This document shows, piece by piece, positions 6,848-10,856 of a DNA stretch of 10,856 nucleotides. Origin of the DNA: Actinomycetes bacterium (GTDB taxonomy: Bacteria; Actinomycetota; Actinomycetes; Actinomycetales; Cellulomonadaceae); contig JAEYXM010000060.1 in assembly GCA_023428465.1 (NCBI GenBank), forward strand, positions 1 to 10,856. The letters are read 5' to 3'. The position numbers were made by a program, and so were the translations under genes. The notes under the pieces are model-generated. The model was not told where the DNA came from and made no database searches. It saw nothing but the letters and a program-made list of their open reading frames with translations. Numbering within the stretch: the first letter of the stretch is position 1; each line of letters begins with the position of its first letter.

Positions 6848-7896
6848 TGAACGTGGCAGACGAAGCGACCGCCCGTAGGGGTGGGACCGCCTCGCCTGCG
6901 ACGTCAGTCCCGACCGGGGCCGTCGGTAGTGCTTACGCACTGCCGGCGGCCCCGGCGCGGGGAGGGCGACGCGGGACGAGTCCCGGACTGCGCAAGGGTC
7001 TTGAGATCGCATTCTTCGTGACGCCCGCCATGGTCGTCTTCCTCGGGTTCGTCGTCTGGCCGGTCGTCAAGGCCATCCAGTACTCGATGTACAGCTGGAA
7101 GGGCTACGGCCCGATGGTCGACTTCGTCGGCCTCAAGAACTTTGCGACAGTTCTCGGGAACCAGGTGTTCCAGGACGCCCTGGTCCACAACCTGATCATC
7201 ATCACCCTGTCGATCCTGATCCAGCTCCCGCTGGGCCTCGGGATCGCACTCCTGCTCAACCGCAAGATCCGCGGCCGCAACCTGTTGCGGACCCTGGTCT
7301 TCGTGCCGTGGGTGCTCTCCGAGGTCATCACGGGTGTCATCTGGCGCCAGATGCTCCAGGCGGACTACGGGCTCCTTGACACCTTGCTCGAGTCGGTCGG
7401 TATCTCGGCGCCGCAGCAGGGCTTCCTGGGCGACCCGAAGTACGCGCTGGGCGCCGTCATGGTCGTCCTCACCTGGAAGTACCTGGGCCTCGCGATCGTC
7501 CTCTTCCTCGCCGGCCTGGCCGGTGTGCCGGAGGAGCTGTACGAGGCTGCGCAGATCGACGGCGCGTCGTGGTGGCAGATCCAGCGACGGGTGACCGTCC
7601 CGCTGCTCGGCCCGACCGTCCGCACGTGGGCGTTCCTGTCCATGATCGGCTCGATCCAGGTGTTCGACATGGTCTGGATCCTCACCAAGGGTGGCCCGGC
7701 CGAGTCCACGAACACGATGGCGACCTTCCTGTACTCCTGGGGTGTCGACCGGAACCTCATCGGTGTCGCCTCCGCGGCCTCGGTGGTTCTGTTCGTGATC
7801 GCGCTCGTGTTCGCGCTGACGTACCAGCGACTGGTCCTCCGGCGTGACGTCGCCGGTGCGGACCTGGCCGCCGGTGGGAAGAAGAGGAAGGCATGA
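6847..7896 (+). CDS. CUT1-family sugar ABC permease, MalF/UgpA-like
   Basis: One half of the membrane channel of the sugar importer. The 349-residue protein starts with a ~50-residue cytoplasmic tail rich in Ala, Gly, Pro and Thr. The first membrane segment follows (about 54-74, IAFFVTPAMVVFLGFVVWPVV) and further hydrophobic segments lead to the C terminus, consistent with six. The ATPase-contact EAA loop is intact: EAAQIDG at residues 233-239, then VTVPLLGP. It ends in a basic GGKKRKA tail. ATG 6847 overlaps the preceding TGA (TGATG). However, GGAG (6841-6844) is only two bases before that ATG and eight before GTG 6853, so GTG 6853 or reinitiation are both possible. GTG 6844 is also in frame. 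Codons 23-37 form the arms of a strong RNA hairpin, described separately. No ATPase gene is linked. Confidence 0.93.
   Translation: MNVADEATARRGGTASPATSVPTGAVGSAYALPAAPARGGRRGTSPGLRKGLEIAFFVTPAMVVFLGFVVWPVVKAIQYSMYSWKGYGPMVDFVGLKNFATVLGNQVFQDALVHNLIIITLSILIQLPLGLGIALLLNRKIRGRNLLRTLVFVPWVLSEVITGVIWRQMLQADYGLLDTLLESVGISAPQQGFLGDPKYALGAVMVVLTWKYLGLAIVLFLAGLAGVPEELYEAAQIDGASWWQIQRRVTVPLLGPTVRTWAFLSMIGSIQVFDMVWILTKGGPAESTNTMATFLYSWGVDRNLIGVASAASVVLFVIALVFALTYQRLVLRRDVAGADLAAGGKKRKA
6914..6955 (+). promoter_or_regulatory. 19-bp RNA hairpin inside the start of the first permease gene
   Basis: CCGGGGCCGTCGGTAGTGC (6914-6932) pairs with GCACTGCCGGCGGCCCCGG (6937-6955) over a four-base loop, TTAC. Seventeen of the 19 pairs are Watson-Crick. 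The other two (6923 with 6946, 6927 with 6942) are U-G wobbles in the sense RNA and would be A-C mismatches in antisense RNA, so the stem is best formed by the operon mRNA. It begins 67 bases after the binding-protein stop and is encoded within the low-complexity N-terminal tail of the permease. Structures at this operon position (for example between malE and malF in E. coli) protect the upstream message and keep binding protein above permease. That role here is inference. Confidence 0.55.
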
Positions 7897-8765
7897 GCGC
7901 GCTCACGCTCGACGAGAAGACGACGCGGCGTCGCCCGTCGGAGGGCTCACCGAAGGCGAACATCTTCGTCTACGCGATCTCCGCCGTGGTGGTGGCGCTC
8001 ACCCTCGGCCCGGTGCTCTACGGCGTGCTGGCGGGCTTCCGCACCAACACGGAGCTGACGCGCAACCCGTCCGGTTGGCCCGAGGCCTTCACGTTCGAGA
8101 ACTACGCGAACATCCTCACGGGTGACACCTTCTGGAAGTACGGCTTCAACTCCCTGATGGTCGCGCTCATCACGACGGCGATCGTCGTGATCACCGGCCT
8201 CATGGCGGCCTACCCGCTGGCGCGCTACCAGTTCAGGCTGCGTGAGCCGCTGTACATGGTGTTCGTCCTCGGTCTGCTGTTCCCCGTGGCAGTGGCCGTG
8301 ATCCCCCTGTTCATCATGATCACGAACGACCTCGGCTGGGGCGACACCTGGTGGGGGGTCGCGCTGCCGCAGGCGGCGTTCGCCCTCCCGACGACCATCA
8401 TCATCATGCGGCCCTTCCTCCAGGCGCTGCCGAAGGAGCTCGAGGAAGCGGCGCTGATCGACGGCGCCTCCCGCATCGGGTTCTTCTGGCGGATCCTGCT
8501 CCCCCTCTCGGGTCCGGGCATGGTGACGGTCGGCGTGCTCGCCTTCGTCGGCTCGTGGAACGCCTACCTGCTGCCGCTCCTGCTCCTGCGGGACGACGGC
8601 ATCAAGACGCTGCCCCTCGGTGTGGCGGATTTCTCCACGCGGTACTCGGTCGACGTCGTGGGTGTGTTCGCCTACACGTCGCTCGCGATGATCCCAGCGC
8701 TGATCTTCTTCCTGGCGCTGCAGAACAAGATCGTCAACGGTCTGCAGGGAGCGGTCAAGGGCTAG
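7893..8765 (+). CDS. CUT1-family sugar ABC permease, MalG/UgpE-like
   Basis: The second channel half of the importer, 290 residues, normal for the family. After a short basic N-terminal tail (TTRRRPSEGSPK), the first membrane segment is near residues 24-46. Further segments fit a six-helix topology, ending in IPALIFFLALQNKIVNGLQGAVKG, the usual C-terminal MalG-type signature. The EAA loop is EEAALIDGAS (Glu185-Gly191 core) followed by FWRILLPLSGPG. ATG 7893 overlaps the upstream stop as ATGA and is preceded by AAGAGGAAGG (7882-7891), so it is coupled to the first permease and well translated. Two hairpins follow the TAG stop, marking the end of the operon. The operon has neither an ATPase nor a sugar-cleaving enzyme. 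Confidence 0.95.
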   Translation: MSALTLDEKTTRRRPSEGSPKANIFVYAISAVVVALTLGPVLYGVLAGFRTNTELTRNPSGWPEAFTFENYANILTGDTFWKYGFNSLMVALITTAIVVITGLMAAYPLARYQFRLREPLYMVFVLGLLFPVAVAVIPLFIMITNDLGWGDTWWGVALPQAAFALPTTIIIMRPFLQALPKELEEAALIDGASRIGFFWRILLPLSGPGMVTVGVLAFVGSWNAYLLPLLLLRDDGIKTLPLGVADFSTRYSVDVVGVFAYTSLAMIPALIFFLALQNKIVNGLQGAVKG

Positions 8766-8811
8766 ATCCCTCACCGGAGAGTCACGGGCTGAGGACTCGC
8801 ACACGGTGAGT

Positions 8812-8853
8812 CGCCTGAGGGGGCGCGGTGGCGCTCCCATGGCCCCTCAGGCG
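8812..8853. terminator. 11-bp stem-loop after the ABC operon
   Basis: CGCCTGAGGGG (8812-8822) and CCCCTCAGGCG (8843-8853) pair perfectly over 11 bp. The 20-base loop can form its own GCGC/GCGC mini-stem (8823-8826 with 8831-8834). It begins 46 bases after the second permease stop and directly precedes a second, tighter hairpin. There is no T-run after it. U-poor terminators occur in actinobacteria, so it could act as a terminator or as a 3' end protecting stem. Confidence 0.6.
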
Positions 8854-8856
8854 CTG

Positions 8857-8886
8857 CGGCAGGGCACGGGCAACCGTGCCCTGCCG
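8857..8886 (+). terminator. Strong terminator hairpin with GCAA tetraloop
   Basis: CGGCAGGGCACGG (8857-8869) pairs with CCGTGCCCTGCCG (8874-8886) over 13 perfect base pairs closed by the loop GCAA, a very stable GNRA tetraloop. A short T-containing TTGT follows. It sits between the ABC operon and the next gene, whose own candidate -10 is 43 bases further on, so it most likely ends the transporter transcript. The stem is also perfect on the other strand, but no gene converges on it here. Confidence 0.8.
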
Positions 8887-8929
8887 TTGTGCCGTCCGCT
8901 CCCACCGGGCGGGTGTCGGCGTGGAGTGC

Positions 8930-8935
8930 GACAGT
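8930..8935 (+). promoter_or_regulatory. Candidate -10 of the pterin dehydratase/VOC gene
   Basis: GACAGT lies seven bases before ATG 8943 and keeps the A and final T of the TANNNT pattern. The only GGAG (8923-8926) is 16 bases from the ATG, too far for a Shine-Dalgarno, so a leaderless mRNA is the simplest reading. I see no convincing -35 at 17-18 bases. Confidence 0.4.
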
Positions 8936-8942
8936 GGCGCCC

Positions 8943-9611
8943 ATGAGCGAGACGTTGTCCGACGCCGTCGTGAGCGCACGTGTGGACGCGCGCCACTGGC
9001 GTGTGCTCCTGGGGCGCCTGCACGCGACCTTTCGCACGGGTGACTTCGCGACGGGCGCGGCGCTCGTCGCGCGGGTCGCGGACCTGGCGGAGAAGGCCGG
9101 CCACCACCCCGACGTGGACCTGCGCTACCCGGCGGTGCACGTGGCTCTCGTGTCGCACGACGCGGGCGGCCTCACCGAGAAGGACGTGGCGCTCGCGGCG
9201 GGCATCTCGGAGCTCGCCGACGAGCTCGGCCTCGACGCCGACGCGACGGTCCCGCAGGCGCTGGAGGTCGCGATCGACGCGCTCGACATCCCGGCGGTCC
9301 TGCCGTTCTGGCGGGCTGTCCTCGCCTACGACGACGAGCCGCCACCCGCCCCCGACGCGTCGCCCGCGCTCGTCGACCCGGCCGGCAGGGGGCCCGCGGT
9401 GTGGTTCCAGCAGATGGATGCCCCACGGCCCCAGCGCAACCGCATCCACCTCGACGTCACGGTGCCGCACGACGCGGCGCAGCAGCGGGTGGCCGCCGCT
9501 CTGGCCGCGGGCGGCCGGTTGGTGCGGGACACGGCAGCACCGGCGTTCTGGGTCCTCGCCGACGCCGAGGGCAACGAGGTCTGCGTGTGCACCTGGCAGG
9601 GCCGCCAGTGA
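8943..9611 (+). CDS. Pterin-4a-carbinolamine dehydratase domain fused to a VOC (glyoxalase-like) domain
   Basis: A 222-residue two-domain protein. Residues about 15-95 match the PCD/DCoH family, which dehydrates 4a-hydroxytetrahydropterin after aromatic hydroxylation. The active-site His-His-Pro is at 54-56 (GHHPDVDLRYPAV) and the conserved His72-Asp73 is in VSHDAGGLTEKDVALA. Residues about 107-222 look like a VOC/glyoxalase-like fold: ALEVAIDALDIPAVLPFWRAVLAY begins the first half, and NRIHLDVTVPHD through FWVLADAEGNEVCVCTW forms the second. Whether this domain binds a metal is unclear. ATG 8943 was chosen because a GTG at 8889 would start at the base of the terminator hairpin and add 18 unconserved residues. 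No pterin-dependent hydroxylase is encoded nearby, so the physiological substrate is unknown. Domain calls are confident; the combined function is not. Confidence 0.88.
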   Translation: MSETLSDAVVSARVDARHWRVLLGRLHATFRTGDFATGAALVARVADLAEKAGHHPDVDLRYPAVHVALVSHDAGGLTEKDVALAAGISELADELGLDADATVPQALEVAIDALDIPAVLPFWRAVLAYDDEPPPAPDASPALVDPAGRGPAVWFQQMDAPRPQRNRIHLDVTVPHDAAQQRVAAALAAGGRLVRDTAAPAFWVLADAEGNEVCVCTWQGRQ

Positions 9612-9618
9612 GGGTGCC

Positions 9619-9624
9619 TAGACT
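9619..9624 (+). promoter_or_regulatory. Candidate -10 for a leaderless ilvD transcript
   Basis: TAGACT fits TANNNT exactly and ends six bases before ATG 9631, in the 19-base gap after the preceding gene. The bases before the ATG (CCGGGG) are not a Shine-Dalgarno sequence. Any -35 would lie inside the end of the upstream gene; none is clear. Together these suggest that transcription starts at or beside the ATG. Confidence 0.5.
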
Positions 9625-9630
9625 CCGGGG

Positions 9631-10856
9631 ATGACGCACACGCCTGACGCAGGGACGACCGCCCCCGACATCAAGCCGCGCAGCAGGCAGGTCACCGATG
9701 GCCTCGAGGCGACGGCGTCCCGCGGGATGCTCCGCGCAGTCGGCATGGGCGATGAGGACTTCGCCAAGCCGCAGGTCGGCGTCGCGAGCTCGTGGAACGA
9801 GATCACGCCGTGCAACCTCTCGCTGGACCGCCTGGCGAAGGCGGTGAAGAACGGGGTGCACGCCGCGGGCGGGTTCCCGCTCGAGTTCGGCACCATCTCG
9901 GTCTCGGACGGCATCTCGATGGGCCACGAGGGGATGCACTTCTCGCTCGTCAGCCGTGACGTCATCGCGGACAGCGTCGAGACCGTCATGCAGGCCGAGC
10001 GTCTCGATGGCGCCGTCCTGCTCGCGGGGTGCGACAAGTCCCTGCCGGGGATGCTCATGGCGGCGGCGCGCCTGGACGTGTCCGCGGTGTTCCTCTACGC
10101 GGGCTCGATCGCGCCCGGCTGGGTCAAGCTCTCCGACGGTACGGAGAAGGAGGTCACGATCATCGACGCCTTCGAGGCCGTCGGTGCGTGTGCGCGGGGC
10201 CTGATGAGCGAGGAGGACGTGGACCGCATCGAGCGCGCGATCTGCCCGGGCGAGGGAGCGTGCGGTGGCATGTACACCGCGAACACGATGGCGTCCGTTG
10301 CGGAGGCCATGGGCATGTCGCTGCCGGGCTCCGCGGCCCCGCCGTCGGCGGACCGTCGTCGCGACCAGTTCGCCCTGCGCTCGGGGGAGGCCGTCGTCGA
10401 GCTGCTGCGCCGGGGGATCACGGCGCGGCAGATCATGACGAAGGAGGCGTTCGAGAACGCGATCGCCGTGGTCATGGCCTTCGGCGGCTCGACGAACGCC
10501 GTCCTGCACCTGCTGGCCATCGCGAACGAGGCGGAGGCCGACCTCACGCTGGACGACTTCGCGAGGGTCGCGGCGCGCGTGCCGCATCTGGGGGACCTCA
10601 AGCCGTTCGGTCGGTACGTGATGAACGACGTCGACCGGATCGGCGGCGTCCCGGTCGTCATGAAGGCGCTGCTCGACGCGGGGTTGCTGCACGGGGACTG
10701 CCTGACCGTCACCGGCCGCACGGTCGCGGAGAACCTGGCCGAGGTGAACCCGCCGGACCCGGACGGGAAGATCCTGCGGGCCCTCGACGACCCGATCCAC
10801 CGCACGGGCGGGATCACGATCCTGCACGGCTCGCTCGCGCCCGAGGGCGCGGTGGT
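9631..10856 (+). CDS. ilvD: Dihydroxyacid dehydratase IlvD (3' end outside window)
   Basis: IlvD removes water from 2,3-dihydroxy-3-methylbutanoate or -pentanoate to give the 2-oxoacid precursors of valine, leucine and isoleucine (and pantothenate). The first 408 codons are present and the frame is open to the window edge; family members have about 560-575 residues. The three iron-sulfur ligands are visible: Cys61 in ITPCN, Cys134 in GCDKSLPGM and Cys211 in GACGGMYTANTM. Lys136, next to Cys134-Asp135, corresponds to the carbamylated metal-binding Lys of the family. SDGISMGHEGM (92-102) and GSTNAVLHLLAIA are further signatures. The three-Cys pattern fits a [2Fe-2S]-type enzyme. The start has a TAGACT hexamer six bases upstream and no Shine-Dalgarno, suggesting leaderless expression. 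Other ilv genes may follow beyond the window. Confidence 0.97.
   Translation, partial: MTHTPDAGTTAPDIKPRSRQVTDGLEATASRGMLRAVGMGDEDFAKPQVGVASSWNEITPCNLSLDRLAKAVKNGVHAAGGFPLEFGTISVSDGISMGHEGMHFSLVSRDVIADSVETVMQAERLDGAVLLAGCDKSLPGMLMAAARLDVSAVFLYAGSIAPGWVKLSDGTEKEVTIIDAFEAVGACARGLMSEEDVDRIERAICPGEGACGGMYTANTMASVAEAMGMSLPGSAAPPSADRRRDQFALRSGEAVVELLRRGITARQIMTKEAFENAIAVVMAFGGSTNAVLHLLAIANEAEADLTLDDFARVAARVPHLGDLKPFGRYVMNDVDRIGGVPVVMKALLDAGLLHGDCLTVTGRTVAENLAEVNPPDPDGKILRALDDPIHRTGGITILHGSLAPEGAV

Noticed and set aside
5558..7012. 484-codon minus-strand open frame opposite the binding-protein gene
   Set aside because: It is a Val/Gly/Asp-rich shadow of the lipoprotein gene; no start signal or domain is visible.
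8889..8942. GTG start extending the PCD-VOC protein by 18 residues
   Set aside because: It begins at the base of the terminator hairpin, the extra residues look unconserved, and the candidate -10 would lie inside the gene.
9457..10827. 456-codon minus-strand open frame opposite ilvD
   Set aside because: It is a shadow of ilvD, whose cysteine and lysine motifs are all present on the + strand.
1..10856. Mobile elements, CRISPR arrays, tRNA/rRNA genes, toxin-antitoxin or defence genes
   Set aside because: All sizeable stretches are taken up by recognisable metabolic or transport genes. The largest gap (177 bases, 8766-8942) holds only hairpins and a promoter-like site, and no regularly spaced repeats or transposase motifs were seen.

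Overview
The window is GC-rich, densely coding DNA with strongly G/C-ending codons. Its hallmarks are actinobacterial: a GatCAB amidotransferase locus, IlvD, a CUT1 sugar importer with no ATPase of its own, and genes that appear to be leaderless. A Micrococcales-type actinobacterium such as a Cellulomonas relative is plausible. That is inferred from style; no taxonomic marker gene is present.

Left block (1-4371, + strand): the 3' part of gatA, then gatB coupled to it by an ATGA overlap, a GNAT acetyltransferase 25 bases later, and an NAD-dependent D-2-hydroxyacid dehydrogenase coupled by a GTGA overlap. No terminator is visible between these four genes, so they probably share a transcript. 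GatA and GatB convert misacylated Glu-tRNA(Gln) and/or Asp-tRNA(Asn) to the amide form.

Middle block (4414-8886): a sugar-uptake cassette. A LacI-family repressor on the minus strand is divergent from a + strand operon of solute-binding lipoprotein and two MalF/MalG-type permeases. The 110-base divergent gap holds a near-perfect 20-bp palindrome centred on CG, the expected operator architecture, and promoter-like hexamers in both directions. Neither an ATPase nor a glycoside hydrolase is encoded, so an ATPase encoded elsewhere (MsiK-like) is expected. The binding-protein gene uses C-ending codons much more strictly than its neighbours, as highly expressed genes do. A 19-bp hairpin lies just inside the first permease gene and could help set a high ratio of binding protein to permease. 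Two strong stem-loops close the operon.

Right block (8930-10856, + strand): a pterin-4a-carbinolamine dehydratase domain fused to a VOC/glyoxalase-like domain, then the first 408 codons of ilvD (dihydroxyacid dehydratase, branched-chain amino acid synthesis). Both genes, like the repressor, have a -10-like hexamer 6-7 bases before the start codon and no usable Shine-Dalgarno, suggesting leaderless mRNAs.

Most of the window is conventional metabolism. I see no mobile element, CRISPR array, RNA gene or defence system. The least expected signals are the intragenic hairpin at 6914-6955, the operator/leaderless-promoter arrangement at 5426-5496, and the fused pterin dehydratase/VOC protein.
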